Part shown: positions 57,801-63,925 of the stretch, piece by piece
Layout of the letters: each line of letters opens with the position of its first letter
Numbering within the stretch: position 1 is the stretch's first letter
NCBI GenBank assembly: GCA_032718475.1
Contig: JAUCBJ010008061.1
Span: forward strand, 53,687 to 117,686
Length of the DNA: 64,000 nucleotides
Source: Nemertoderma westbladi
Lineage: Eukaryota; Xenacoelomorpha; Nemertodermatida; Nemertodermatidae
Direction: 5' to 3'
Position numbers and translations under genes: made by a program
Notes under the pieces: model-generated
Databases searched by the model: none
Seen by the model: the letters and a program-made list of their open reading frames with translations, nothing else
What the model was told of the DNA's origin: nothing

Positions 57801-59743
57801 GACATGCCGTTATTCATTAGGGGGTGGGACGGCCACTATAGTTACTTTCTTAAAAAGAAGGAGGAAAAAGGAGACTAAATTATTGTCAACCAATATGATT
57901 AATGTACCAAACCAGGAAACTTTCCATTTACCGGTAAGGGATTAGCACACAAAAAACAAAGAAGTTCTGTAATTTTCTAGGAATATACGTCAATGGAATC
58001 TGTCCGTGTAAATGCTACACGAAGTGGGGCCTTCGCGCACGTAACGATGACAACGATTTCACTTTCGGACCTTTGGCCCTCTAGCGGCAGACTGGAGAAC
58101 TGCAGATGGATTCGCCTCCTTTGAAAGTCACAGCTAATGGTCTAATACATATCTGCCAAGTTTCAGCTTAAACGGATTAAAAGCAAAGAAATGGGAGGGC
58201 ATTTAATGTTTAGACATGTGGCCCTCTAGCGGGAGACCATTGCACTGATGGTGTCTGAAAGTCTCTCAAAAATCTCAACTTTTGCTCATATTGATACCTA
58301 CAAATTTTCAACTTGGCAGCTTTAAATCCGACAAAGTTATTAGCATGTCAAAATCGTAACGACGACAACGATTTCACTTTCAGACCTTTGGCCCTCTAGC
58401 GGCAGACTGGAGAACTGCAGATGGATTCGCCTCCTTTGAAAGTCACAGCTAATGGTCTAATACATATCTGCCAAGTTTCAGCTTAAACGGATTAAAAGCA
58501 AAGAAATGGGAGGGCATTTAATGTTTAGACATGTGGCCCTCTAGTGGGAGACCATTGCACTGATGGTGTCTGAAAGTCTCTCAAAAATCTCAACTTTTGC
58601 TCATATTGATACCTACAAATTTTCAACTTGGCAGCTTTAAATCCGACAAAGTTATTAGCATGTCAAAATCGTAACGACGACGACGACAACGACGACGACG
58701 ACGACAACGACGACGACGACGACAACTATTTGCATAAATTGACCCACCCCCTAACAGTGTCAATTCGCTAAGGCTCCGCCAACTTCGTGGCTCGCCCCAC
58801 AAATTATATTTGTTTCGGTACATTAGATATTAAGATACTCACCTCCAATGTGCGAAGTTGTGCCAACTGCTTAGGAAGATGTTTAATAGGATTTATAGAC
58901 ACATCCAAAGTCCTCAACCTTCCTAGTTCACATACACCCAGGCCTACGTCTCTTAGATGGTTGTCTTTTACATTTAGAGTTTGTAATGAATCGAGTTTGC
59001 CTATATCTCGAGGAAGATTAGTCAACTTATTGTGACTCACGTTGAGTATCTGTAGTTGTTTTAGTTTTACTATATCGTTGGGAAGATGAACTAGTTTATT
59101 GTTGTGGATGTCGAGTATTCGGAGTCCCGATAAGTCGGCGAATTTCCCTCCATCGGAGAGGCCAGTAAGCAGGTTGTCGTGCAGCAGTAAACTCTCCTTA
59201 CGTAGAACTTTGCACAGAGCGTAGATTCCAACAGGGACTCCGGTTAAACTGCATTCCGATAAGTTAAACACCGGTTCTGGGTTTTCTTTAGCCTAACAAA
59301 CAAACACAATTATAAAGCAATAATTTATATTAGATTTGTATTCTTCCCTGGTAAAAAAACGGTAGTTTTTTCATCTTTTATCTCAATTATTATTGGAATA
59401 CTTGGAAATTAAATTGTACGAAAACGCAAACAAGAAAGATAATTGTGATAGCATAGCCTAATGCAAGGCCCAGCAAATGATGTCATGATAGACCTGGCCT
59501 ACCCATTTGCCATTAGCTAGTCTATTGCATTGCTGTACTGGATTCATTGTCTTCATCATTCCCCACCGCATTGAATTACTAAATTACTGAATTAGGACTT
59601 CATATTACAGTATTGCGAATCACAAAACAACAGAATTCAGCTAAAATAAACGCAGAACTCACCAAATACATTTTGTGATCCAATTTCTTCTTCATATCGT
59701 CGCTTCCCGTTCCCGATTTACCGATACTCTTGAAAAACGGCAT
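27403..59743 (-). CDS. LRSAM1: LRSAM1 orthologue (LRR-SAM-RING E3 ubiquitin ligase), exons 1-8 of a longer gene
   Basis: Eight minus-strand exons with GT-AG borders and matching phases give 498 codons from ATG 59743: 59663-59743, 58843-59292, 57129-57380, 48858-48967, 34137-34295, 33575-33684, 32551-32726, 27403-27558. Exons 1-2 give MPFFKS..., then AKE, a CKVL stretch and leucine-rich repeats; exon 3 has CGIPYIPPSHYIL; exons 4-8 are a long coiled coil ending FQKQAFEALQ...LVEQELMQLTLVEIQR. Order and wording follow vertebrate LRSAM1 (about 720 aa). That protein ubiquitinates TSG101, tunes endosomal sorting and marks intracellular bacteria for autophagy. The SAM domain, PTAP-type motifs and RING are missing here and should lie further left. 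Introns of 8.2 and 14.6 kb hold a formin and ZNF367 respectively. Confidence 0.85.
28226..28400 (+). repeat. Short tandem repeat, ~30-bp unit, about five copies
   Basis: Unit of the form TGGATAATATGTCGC + ANTNATATAAAGT in LRSAM1 intron 7. Degenerate copies; open in some frames only by chance. The surrounding 27.6-28.2 and 28.4-29.1 kb are AT-rich with TTTAGT/TATATT-type simple sequence around 27810-27920, no genes seen. Confidence 0.65.
29130..29510 (-). repeat. Tandem array of a GC-rich repeat end (TTCGTGGCTCGCCCCAC)
   Basis: Seven or eight copies of CTAACTTCGTGGCTCGCCCC followed by ACAGCGGTACCCGTATG-type sequence, period ~45-60 bp. The same block closes a dispersed repeat at 57080-57115 and 58755-58800 beside LRSAM1 exons 3 and 2, so this looks like amplification of that element's terminus. 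Confidence 0.7.
29830..30270 (-). mobile_element. Degenerate LINE fragment (RT with FADD motif)
   Basis: Minus strand: ILPCLTGLDFADDLGVQSEL (the catalytic Asp pair of the RT), QRLLSSLEQAASSVGLFINS, KKTKILTVNFESPQQ, HVDDFCYLG, then INFAGHCFRR-like C-terminal sequence at ~29840-29930. Same family as the fragments at 15.4-17.5, 61.3 and 62.7 kb. Confidence 0.7.
30285..30690 (+). mobile_element. Second, different LINE RT fragment (VPQGSILGP / YADD)
   Basis: Plus strand: GVPQGSILGPLHFVCHVNDI and LKLILYADDIALIF are RT motifs of CR1/L2/I-type LINEs, followed after stops by LKYVKYLGTTLDNCLSG-like sequence. Short and dead. The GVPQG codons also occur at 29790, suggesting a local duplication. Confidence 0.65.
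30746..30817. repeat. G22 / C16 inverted homopolymer pair
   Basis: Poly-G at 30746-30767 and poly-C at 30802-30817 separated by 34 bases; they can form a long G:C hairpin. Length should be treated as uncertain in any assembly. Confidence 0.85.
30930..31420 (+). repeat. Diverged repeats with GGTYGCTGATTTCATTTCCG and GTCTGTCTGTCTG
   Basis: At least four copies of TCGCTGATTTCATTTCCGA followed by CAGTTTTCATTTTTA, mixed with GTCTGTCT tracts. The family appears in the opposite orientation at 46800-47200 and partly at 44840-45060. The 31420-32490 stretch beyond shows nothing I recognise. Confidence 0.55.
32551..32726 (-). CDS. LRSAM1: LRSAM1 exon 7, coiled coil (176 bp)
   Basis: Acceptor TTTAG|AG, donor GAG|GTAAAT; phase 1 to 0. 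Encodes SALMDLEKAMQVYESNKTKM and FVLSGKDEDKGALIKQLLDE. A 56-bp satellite array begins only ~15 bases into the upstream intron. Confidence 0.8.
32742..33404 (+). repeat. 56-bp satellite array (~12 copies) in LRSAM1 intron 6
   Basis: Unit CAACATGTTGCAGGTCCCCT + TCCCACGTGCTACTTTGTTA + CAGCAACTTGTTTCAC, 56 bp, nearly identical. It contains the palindrome CAACATGTTG and CACGTG-like cores. As 56 is not a multiple of 3 and the unit has no stop in any plus frame, the array shows overlapping long ORFs that are artefacts. It fills 78% of the 848-bp intron and reaches to ~15 bases from the exon 7 acceptor. Confidence 0.92.
33575..33684 (-). CDS. LRSAM1: LRSAM1 exon 6 (110 bp)
   Basis: Acceptor TTCCAG|A, donor C|GTGAGT; phase 2 to 1. 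Encodes NTEEIMEAMERDMMEKEHWF then ESQHLRKSDVL. Too short for a 60-codon ORF screen but well bounded by splice sites. Confidence 0.75.
34137..34295 (-). CDS. LRSAM1: LRSAM1 exon 5, coiled coil (159 bp)
   Basis: Acceptor TGTAG|A, donor AA|GTTAGT; phase 2 to 2. Encodes TIEVEKQLLDSSIQEVHNKK ... AALLVKQLLEMNERA. The split AA|A Lys codon at both borders is consistent. Confidence 0.78.
34296..37412. other. Intron 4 of LRSAM1, left part: mostly nothing recognised
   Basis: AT-rich. A plus-strand frame at 35818-36024 (69 codons, ending QWK before GTAATT) could in principle be a 5' exon of ZNF367, since phase 0 fits an acceptor CCCCCAG at 37412, but its 3' part belongs to a repeat (CAGGTTACAGTG...AACAATAA) also seen near 39550 and 47640, so I do not call it. 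A frame at 36053-36215 (hydrophobic start PCYIFIFAVVGMSFVGVAF, then AAG|GTAAGT) is another unproven exon candidate. Confidence 0.3.
37419..37636 (+). CDS. ZNF367: ZNF367 exon with GRPRADT motif (source of the 90-bp array)
   Basis: 218 bp to the donor CG|GTAAGT. Encodes MKYQMMENIVQGELHQQYHH ... SRRGRPRADTIKKLQLDGRC then SSSAIR. Splicing CG to the next exon's G gives the Arg before finger 1. If the first donor is skipped, the frame hits TAA immediately. Confidence 0.75.
37419..42922 (+). CDS. ZNF367: ZNF367-like C2H2 zinc-finger transcription factor, four exons
   Basis: Exons 37419-37636, 39856-39976, 40793-40976 and 41211-42922 join with matching phases (2, 0, 1) into 744 codons. Visible order: Gly/His-rich N-terminus, SRRGRPRADTIKKL, SSSAIR then finger 1 CSTCYRVFPREKSLQAHERTH, finger 2 CDFPGCNKAF...SGQLKTHQRLH, an atypical finger 3 CSIKGCLQVFTHANRRCSLH, AAEVRQWFIDY, a ~500-residue Gln/Pro/Ser-rich region, and a C-terminal SRIMSALALVELGL. 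All but the long Gln-rich region follow vertebrate ZNF367 (~350 aa), a nuclear factor linked to cell-cycle and erythroid gene control. Poly(A) signal AATAAA at 42931 follows the stop by 8 bases. It lies antisense inside LRSAM1 intron 4. An upstream exon may exist; ATG 37419 is the first Met in frame. Confidence 0.85.
37558..39388 (+). repeat. 90-bp tandem array of ZNF367 exon end plus 5' splice site (20 donors)
   Basis: Each unit holds GTCGTAGAGGTAGACCCAGG, GCTGATACAATAAAGAAGTT, ACAGTTGGACGGGAGGTGTT, CCTCCAGTGCTATACG and the donor GTAAGTTGTATGTA. Donors follow positions 37636, 37726 and so on every 90 bp to 38806, then 38898 (a 92-bp unit), 38988, 39078, 39168, 39258 and 39348; a truncated unit ends the array. 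Units differ by one to a few bases. The antisense strand is open for 427 codons only because 90 is a multiple of 3. Confidence 0.95.
39856..39976 (+). CDS. ZNF367: ZNF367 exon encoding finger 1 and start of finger 2
   Basis: Acceptor TTTTTTCAG|G, donor CAG|GTAGTG; 121 bp, phase 2 to 0. CSTCYRVFPREKSLQAHERT-H is a complete C2H2 finger; RGERPYMCDFPGCNKAFIQ begins the next. Confidence 0.85.
40793..40976 (+). CDS. ZNF367: ZNF367 exon encoding finger 2 end and finger 3
   Basis: Acceptor TTTCACAG|AGT, donor C|GTTAGT; 184 bp, phase 0 to 1. SGQLKTHQRLHTKEHPFRC then GCLQVFTHANRRCSLHPEAR is diagnostic for the family. Confidence 0.88.
41211..42922 (+). CDS. ZNF367: ZNF367 last exon, Gln/Pro-rich region and conserved C-terminal helix
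   Basis: Acceptor AAATATCAG|TA; 1712 bp to TAG. AAEVRQWFIDYAESQRSTPG aligns with the AEW-helix segment of vertebrate ZNF367, and ESRIMSALALVELGLQPS with its C-terminus. Between them is a lineage-specific low-complexity region with near-repeats (QSIRFDPKQ / QSIRFEPKQ). Basic patches such as RKRPRI and KRKRGS may be nuclear localisation signals. Confidence 0.82.
42931..42936 (+). terminator. Polyadenylation signal of ZNF367
   Basis: AATAAA 8 bases after the stop codon; a second AATAAA at 42949. The close spacing to the stop implies a short 3' UTR. Confidence 0.6.
42960..45770. other. LRSAM1 intron 4, middle part: repeats, no genes
   Basis: AT-rich. Holds a foldback at 43822-43912, a CTGTAAAGCAGGGTTTTTTT block at ~43903 that recurs inverted at ~48570-48595, two copies of GAGGTCGCTGATCNCGATA near 44855 and 45020, and a G25 run at 45587-45611. 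A 92-codon minus frame at 44923-45201 spans one of these repeats and is not called. Confidence 0.4.
43822..43912. repeat. Imperfect foldback, MITE-like
   Basis: CTTTACAGAGTGATGATCCG followed by AGTGGCTTT faces AAAGCCACGAGGATCAGAAC followed by ACTGTAAAG with a ~30-base loop: about 29-bp imperfect inverted repeats. Could be a small non-autonomous DNA element. Confidence 0.55.
45775..46560 (-). mobile_element. CR1/L2-type LINE 3' fragment with (ATT)n tail
   Basis: Minus strand: KKRDHITPTLKALHWLPIVR, RIDFKIALLTWKCVNN, APKYLSDLLTPYISIREMRS-S, YGRRSFSIAAPTVWNALPPA and FKKRLKTHLYNLEY are the conserved C-terminus of CR1/L2-like reverse transcriptases. A ~350-bp 3' UTR containing TATTGATATAGCGCC ends in an (AAT)n microsatellite at ~45777-45806, the usual 3' tail. 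5' truncated at ~46560. Confidence 0.8.
46640..47200. repeat. GTCTGTCT microsatellite and three ~168-bp repeats
   Basis: Repeat landmarks GAAATTACCGACCACGAAAA at 46834 and 47003, with a diverged third near 47168, and ATTTTGACGGACAGACCGAC between them. Same family as 30930-31420 in the other orientation. Confidence 0.7.
47483..47521. repeat. Perfect G17-TTA-C19 hairpin
   Basis: Seventeen G, a TTA loop and nineteen C. Extremely stable foldback; the length is likely unreliable in sequencing. The flanking 47200-47480 and 47522-47930 hold no gene. Confidence 0.9.
47935..48045. repeat. Palindrome-rich CCGGAATTCCGG block
   Basis: Several overlapping copies of GGAATTCCGGCCGGAA in both directions, ending GGGACATCCCTAG, which resembles the terminus of a hAT-like element (CTAGGGATGTCCC in reverse). 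A second end was not identified. Confidence 0.5.
48858..48967 (-). CDS. LRSAM1: LRSAM1 exon 4, coiled coil (110 bp)
   Basis: Acceptor CACAG|GAA, donor AA|GTTAGT; phase 0 to 2. Encodes EAKRLERLALERELWESQNQ and on to NRRANLV; heptad-like charge pattern. Confidence 0.78.
49300..49545 (-). mobile_element. tRNA-derived SINE, copy A
   Basis: Minus strand begins with a tRNA-like head: TTGCTCAGTTGGTTGAGCG (A-box type) and GTTTCAACCCC (B-box type), followed by CACTCAGCCTTTCATCC, a motif shared by many metazoan SINEs, and a tail with GATAAAATG. Lies in LRSAM1 intron 3. Best matched by the copy at 60320-60556. Confidence 0.65.
50571..53128 (-). CDS. Formin exon 2 (FH1-FH2 and C-terminal tail)
   Basis: 852 codons open from the acceptor to TAA-type stop at 50571. 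A large FH1-FH2 exon without introns is unusual for animal formins and suggests that intron loss or retroposition happened before the present 5' exon was used. Confidence 0.85.
50571..54127 (-). CDS. Formin-family actin nucleator, two exons (942 aa)
   Basis: Exon 1 is 53857-54127 (ATG 54127, donor G|GTTAGT, phase 1) and exon 2 is 50571-53128 (acceptor TTTTTATTCCAG|AT); G+AT forms an Asp codon and the frame stays open. The N-terminus is Ser/Asp-rich with two VPPKP repeats. A short helical part (TLDDVLRYFQISEKVIQNIK) precedes an FH1 Pro run (PPPPLPCP, IPPPPNPN). The FH2 domain covers roughly residues 190-560: RIHWKPI...FWDSL (lasso), AFGNILNNTNIKGFDLNGLN, and KPGDIVKIFSDLAQMYCKC. The long C-terminal tail is Ser-rich with thrice-repeated TSGKSKKSKESRNL-type blocks and a Lys-rich end. 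Formins nucleate and elongate unbranched actin filaments, fed by profilin-actin on FH1. No GTPase-binding/DID region is seen; subfamily unclear. Nested in LRSAM1 intron 3. Confidence 0.82.
53857..54127 (-). CDS. Formin exon 1
   Basis: 90 codons plus one base. Ser-rich start, acidic middle (VGESDADSLQDSDVVESESD), then PIVPPKPVVPPKPIKIPIEV. Joining to exon 2 by phase replaces the first 27 residues of the longer uninterrupted frame (which would start at 53210 and run through the intron end). Confidence 0.65.
54128..55075. other. LRSAM1 intron 3, nothing recognised
   Basis: AT-rich; a 63-codon minus frame at 54502-54693 has Cys pairs (CRLCSRSI) but no complete domain. It may hold the formin promoter next to 54127. 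Confidence 0.3.
55076..56161. mobile_element. 1.09-kb non-autonomous DNA transposon with ~30-bp TIRs
   Basis: The left end GGGTCGATTACGCAAAAA continues as AATGGCCAAATT; the right end in reverse reads GGGTCGATTACGCAAAAA then GTGGCCAAAATT. TAC flanks both sides and may be a 3-bp target duplication. The interior is AT-rich with many CGTTAC/GTTACA words and no transposase ORF (longest is 87 codons and covers the right TIR). Confidence 0.75.
56680..57115 (+). repeat. Diverged copy of a dispersed repeat ending TTCGTGGCTCGCCCCAC
   Basis: Shares AGTGGGGCCTTCGCGCA, CTCTAGCGGCAGACTGG, GAAAGTCTCTNAAAAATCTC, TTTAAATCCGACAAAGTTAT and the GC-rich end with 58020-58800. Its end lies 13 bp from the exon 3 donor of LRSAM1. 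Confidence 0.65.
57129..57380 (-). CDS. LRSAM1: LRSAM1 exon 3 (84 codons)
   Basis: Acceptor TTTCAG|AAC, donor AAG|GTAATT; phase 0 to 0. LMRHLSDECGIPYIPPSHYI matches the segment after the LRRs in LRSAM1. The later part is Ser-rich and ends NNYETMK, joining directly to exon 4. Confidence 0.85.
57390..58020. other. LRSAM1 intron 2, left part, nothing recognised
   Basis: AT-rich, no ORF. Repeat sequence begins after 58020. Confidence 0.35.
58020..58800 (+). repeat. Dispersed repeat with internal 315-bp tandem duplication and GAC microsatellite
   Basis: Begins AAGTGGGGCCTTCGCGCA (58022). The unit CGTAACGATGACAACGATTT... starts at 58039 and repeats at 58354, nearly identical, each containing two CCCTCTAGNGGNAGAC blocks. 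It is followed by (GACGACGACAAC)n at ~58673-58722 and the GC-rich end TTCGTGGCTCGCCCCAC at ~58780-58799. Sits within 45 bp of exon 2 of LRSAM1. Confidence 0.8.
58843..59292 (-). CDS. LRSAM1: LRSAM1 exon 2, leucine-rich repeats (150 codons)
   Basis: Acceptor TTAG|GCT, donor GAG|GTGAGT; phase 0 to 0. Encodes NLSECSLTGVPVGIYALCKV then repeats such as LRILDIHNNKLVHLPNDI, LQILNVSHNKLTNLPRDI, LQTLNVKDNHLRDVGLGV and LRTLDVSINPIKHLPKQL. The LRR region mediates substrate or bacterial recognition in the known protein. Confidence 0.88.
59663..59743 (-). CDS. LRSAM1: LRSAM1 exon 1 (27 codons)
   Basis: Starts MPFFKSIGKSG and ends KKLDHKMYL; donor G|GTGAGT. Phase 0. The initiator context and the LRSAM1-like start (MPxF...) fix the start codon. 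Upstream 5' UTR extends toward 59790 without an obvious core promoter. Confidence 0.8.
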
Positions 59744-59789
59744 CGTTCTGTCGTTGATAGTCTCGTCTACCGGTCTGTAACTAAGTCTA

Positions 59790-60319
59790 CGAAATAGGAG
59801 ATTTCAGTTTTGCCTAGGCCTAGCTGCCTAGGCCTATCTGTCCATCACGTTTTGCAAGTGCTATGCGACTTTAACATGTGTAGCTGGTCCGGGTACAGGG
59901 TAAGGCTCTTTTGCAGTTTTTCCTCTACAATTTAGCCCTTGTAGATTTGAGACGAGCAATCTTGAGTATATTGGACGGCCGAATAGCAATCTACTGCACC
60001 ACACCCTGCTAACTGCTACTGCCTGACTGTTATTTAAATCGTAGGCAAAACTACTGAAGAAGTAAGTACTGAAACTGAAGTAATAAATAGAATGCAGTTA
60101 GTTTCGCCTAAGTACATTTTTGTGTGGGTAACCAATGGATGAATCGATCCAGAACCTTAATAAAAGAGAGGTAAGTAAATTCAAATAATATTAAGTTCTG
60201 AGGTTGAAAAAAAAGATTCGAGTCTAAATAAAAATTATTGCTTAACCGTCGTTTATCCTTATGTTATTTTATGCATTCAATAAAAGCAATTTTGTAGCTC
60301 ATATCTGTATTAAGATTTT
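59790..60319. other. Upstream of LRSAM1, nothing recognised
   Basis: Contains CCTAGGCCTA repeats near 59812-59836 and probably the LRSAM1 promoter; no TATA box in a convincing position. Confidence 0.3.
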
Positions 60320-60556
60320 AAAACAAAACCTTCGTCCGAACCCGGAGACGACCATAAATGCTCTTCTTGTGATAGCTGCTACCCGAAAATGAAGGGGTGG
60401 CCACTATTCCCAAGGTTTGCTCCAAATAATTCAACTGGTCCTCATTTGATCAATCCCATTGGATGAAAGGCTGAGTGGACACCGGCGGGGCTAGAACCTA
60501 CAACCAATAGATGCAGACCCAAGCGCTCAACCAACTGAGCTTTAAGCTACCCCTCC
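60320..60556 (-). mobile_element. tRNA-derived SINE, copy B
   Basis: Minus strand: GCTCAGTTGGTTGAGCGCTT (A-box), GTAGGTTCTAGCCCCGCC (B-box), then CCACTCAGCCTTTCATCC. Diverged from copy A at 49300-49545 but with the same architecture and orientation. Confidence 0.7.
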
Positions 60557-61344
60557 TTTTTATAGTTTAACATTGTCACTTAACACCAAACTATAAGACG
60601 GACCAATAATTAAATTGCACCGTTTTGTATTAGTCCGGCATTTTTTCACTGAACCTTGCATGAGAGTATATTATATACTCCAAAGAAAAACTCCACACAA
60701 AATATTTTTATACTACAGTATATTATAGTAAATGTTTTGTGTGATTATAGTAGTAATTATAGTGGGTAAAATAGTAGGTAATAATATGATTGATTTCTAA
60801 TTGGCATCCTTAAGGATTTTCGATTTTGTACATTTTGATTCTAAAAAATCGCGACCTGCATGAGCAGTTTAAGACAGTTCATCCATTGTTCCTATATTTT
60901 GATAATAATTTCACTGCCGAAAATGAAGTAATTTGACATGATTTCATTACAGATACATTTTTGCAACACATCATAGCAGGAACCCGCATCTTATGATACA
61001 CTTCTATGATAACTTCATTCATGTCAGATTTCACAATAATTAATTATGTAAAATATAGTTTTTGAATGTATTTTGGCTGGAAAGGTTGAATTTATTAATA
61101 CACCCATTGCTTTTGACTCCAACAATGCTGCCGATTCCAGCGGGCAAATCAGTCCAAGCAATCATGGGTAGGAAAAGCCAACCAACCACAAGGTTAAGGC
61201 TGAATCTGCATTGCCTCAATGGTTTGATGGACTTCATGTAGAAGTCTAGCTCGCTTATACTTGCCAAAAAAACATGATAACAAAAGGTACGCAGTGCATT
61301 TCGCCTCGAACAATTTTGGGTTTCGGGTTCAATAATTACAAATT
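60557..61344. other. Non-coding stretch, nothing recognised
   Basis: AT-rich, only short frames (75 codons at 61040-61267 on the minus strand without family features; this includes AAAAGCCAACCAACC, echoing the LINE remnant at 17275). Confidence 0.35.
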
Positions 61345-61960
61345 AGGTGGGTAATTTTGTAACTGATGATTGCACAGACTAGACAACTGGCTATTATCTT
61401 AGTTGACTTCTTTAAGGCCTTCGACTCAGTCTCCCGACCACGGATGTTCAGCATCAGCAGACTTGCAGCATATGTGATTCCTGAGGAAATTATTGCAGCT
61501 ATCCGATCACTGTACGATGGTTCCACCACATTTGTGTGTACTGCTGATGGTGACACAGAAGACTTATGGGGAGTCCTTCAGGGTGACACACTTGCACGAT
61601 TCTTATTCATAATTGTGGTTGATTATGTCCTTAAACCATCTTAATAATAGGGGGTGATGGAAACAATCCAATAATGTAGGGGGTGATGGTAACACCCCCT
61701 ACAGGACAAGAAGTAGAGGAAATATAGGACTGTACTGATGACTTAGGGGGGTGCTGTCAGAATCACTAGAGGGAGCCCAAAGGCTTCTCTGCTCATTGGA
61801 GCAGGTTGCTTCTAATGTTGGTCATTTTGTAAACTCCAAGAAGACCAAAATTATGACAGTAAACCTTGACAGCCCTCAAGAAATGTCTGATCAGAAGGAC
61901 ATAAAGCTCCAGGGATGGCTTGCTTGAGCACGTGCATAACTTCTGCTACTTGGGATCATT
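61345..61960 (+). mobile_element. LINE RT fragment, plus strand
   Basis: LAIILVDFFKAFDSVSRPRM (RT motif with catalytic Asp), IPEEIIAAIRSLYDGSTTF, LWGVLQGDTLARFLFIIVVD (diverged QGD motif), then after a gap QRLLCSLEQVASNVGHFVNS and KKTKIMTVNLDSPQE. The FADD block is lost between 61645 and 61740. Same family as the 15.4, 16.4 and 29.9 kb fragments. Confidence 0.75.
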
Positions 61961-62213
61961 TTTAATAATCAAATTTAATCAAATTTACTCAATTTCTTAA
62001 TAACAGTTCTTAATATTCTTCTCAACAATAATAGCTGCTTTTCGTTTTGATCTGGATGTGACTTCATTTACTTTCAGTTTCGACTTGATAGCTAGTTTCG
62101 GTCTGTCTAATTGTTTATCTATTGAACTATCTGTATGTGTGTCATTATTCTATTGGGAATAAAAGAGTTAGGCCTATGTCTTTCTATTATTTTCTTCGAT
62201 GGAAGCTTTACTT

Positions 62214-62440
62214 TTACGGAATGTACTTGACCATCAGAACTACTGTAGGCAATAATTTATGAATACGACCGAGTTTCCATGAACCAGTTGGAGGTTTTAC
62301 AATTTGTTCTTTGTCTTTAATGATAACAACATCTCCCAACTTTGGGATATGAGAATCCTTTACACGTATGGTTGGGGCAGATCTTTGATTTCGTTCACGA
62401 AAAGACATATTATGAAAAGACATACGAAAAGATATATTCT
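62214..62440 (-). mobile_element. BEL/Pao-type retrotransposon fragment (integrase C-terminal region)
   Basis: Minus strand: SHIPKLGDVVIIKDKEQ, then GSWKLGRIHKLLP, matching the post-integrase DUF5641-type segment of BEL/Pao polyproteins (P-x-x-G-D-V-V-x-I ... W-x-L-G-R-I). Isolated fragment, no protease or RT nearby. Confidence 0.55.
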
Positions 62441-62689
62441 TCATGGAATACATTCCAGAAACTATCTAGAAGATCATTCCCTTCTTTACATTGCTTTATG
62501 AGCTAATTTAATGAGTTTTCCGGTTTCATCAAATAATAATCTAAATCCTTAGCATTATTAATTGTGATCATCTTCAATTGAGATAGGTGAACAAATTGTT
62601 GTATTGATATCGAGAAAGTGCGCAGGAGTTAATGTCAATCCTTCTTCGATTGAGGATGATACATGCACCAATGGTCGGGAATTTATTAC

Positions 62690-63045
62690 AGGATACCAAA
62701 TCTCTGGATAGCACTTTCACAAGAATGCTGCACCGGGTTCATTGTGTCAAGTACAATTAACACATCTCCAATTAGACTCTATACAATATTGGAGGTGCTT
62801 CATTAGTCTCCCCTAGCTTTGACACTTGAACGGACGGAACCGCCTCCGCGTTGCAGGATATTGCTTTCGCCGTGAGGACCAGCCAGTGCATAATCGTGTG
62901 CTTTGGAGTGAATAAGCATGCTGGGCAGCACTTGAATTCTTGAGACGCATCTTAAAGGACACTATAGGCCTTGAAGATGCGGATGATCTAGCAAATATCA
63001 TGGGTGATAGGGAGTTGTGTAGGGGCAATTTTGTCGACAAGCCGG
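62690..63045 (+). mobile_element. LINE 3'-terminal fragment, plus strand
   Basis: SLDSTFTRMLHRVHCVKYN at ~62705-62760, then, after a small disruption, LRFAGYCFRREDQPVHNRV-like sequence and GLEDADDLANIMGDRELC-like sequence, nearly the same as 15395-15700 in reverse. Dead copy. Confidence 0.7.
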
Positions 63046-63597
63046 CACCATTCTTAATATATATGTAATATATATAATGCAGTGTCAATGCAACATGCCG
63101 ATATTAGTAGTATCGTTTATTATTTTGGTTATAATTACGTGCCATTATGTATCCTGCTCATTTCCCTCAAATGATAATTAGTGGAAGAAGGTTGCTACTG
63201 TAATGGGAGAAGCAGACTGCCTGTTGGCGAAGGTTTCCACCGGAAAAACCTGTTCGCCACAGTGCAGTTGTGTTGTGGATGGCATGGAAAATTTATATTT
63301 GTCATAAACGAATGGATGCCCAGAGGGTATAACGCAATTGTTATTGGCTGATGTCGTCTGGTGTCCTAGCAACATAACTAAACATTGGCAGTTCTGCATA
63401 CTGTACCCAGTTTAGGCGAGTCCTTTCCCTTCCATTCAGCCATTAGTGCATTACACATTTTTAAATTCCGTCATTTGGTTAGGCCTATTGTTTTACTACA
63501 GTGCAACTGCAACTACTGTAACTACCTTACTTTTGTGTTTTCCACTACACACTGTACATTAAAATAGCCAAAATGGCTTATATTATTATTCATATGT

Positions 63598-63925
63598 CTA
63601 ACGTTTTTGGTGTACGGCTACCGTAGGGTTTCAGTTGTACAGTAGAGGGTACAACCATAGATTTCGATGTCTCACGGTTTTGGTGTAGAGATTCAGTTGT
63701 ACAGTAAGAGGGTACAACCATAGATTTCGAAGTCTCACGGTTTTGGTGTAGAGATTCAGTTGTACTGTAAGAGGGTACAACCATAGATTTCGAAGTCTCA
63801 CGGTTTTGGTGTAGAGTTTCAGTTGTACTGTAAGAGGGTACAACCATAGATTTCGAAGTCTCACGGTTTTGGTGTCGAGTTTCAGTTGTACTGTAAGAGG
63901 GTACAACCATAGATTTCGCTCTTAC
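63598..63925 (-). repeat. 63-bp tandem array, five copies
   Basis: GTACAACCATAGATTTCGAA recurs at 63649, 63712, 63775, 63838 and 63901, exactly 63 bp apart; CACGGTTTTGGTGTAGAG lies between. As 63 is a multiple of 3, the minus strand has a 131-codon frame of 21-residue repeats (MVVPSYSTTE...HQNRETSK); I do not think it is a gene. A G25 run (63938-63962) follows. Confidence 0.9.
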
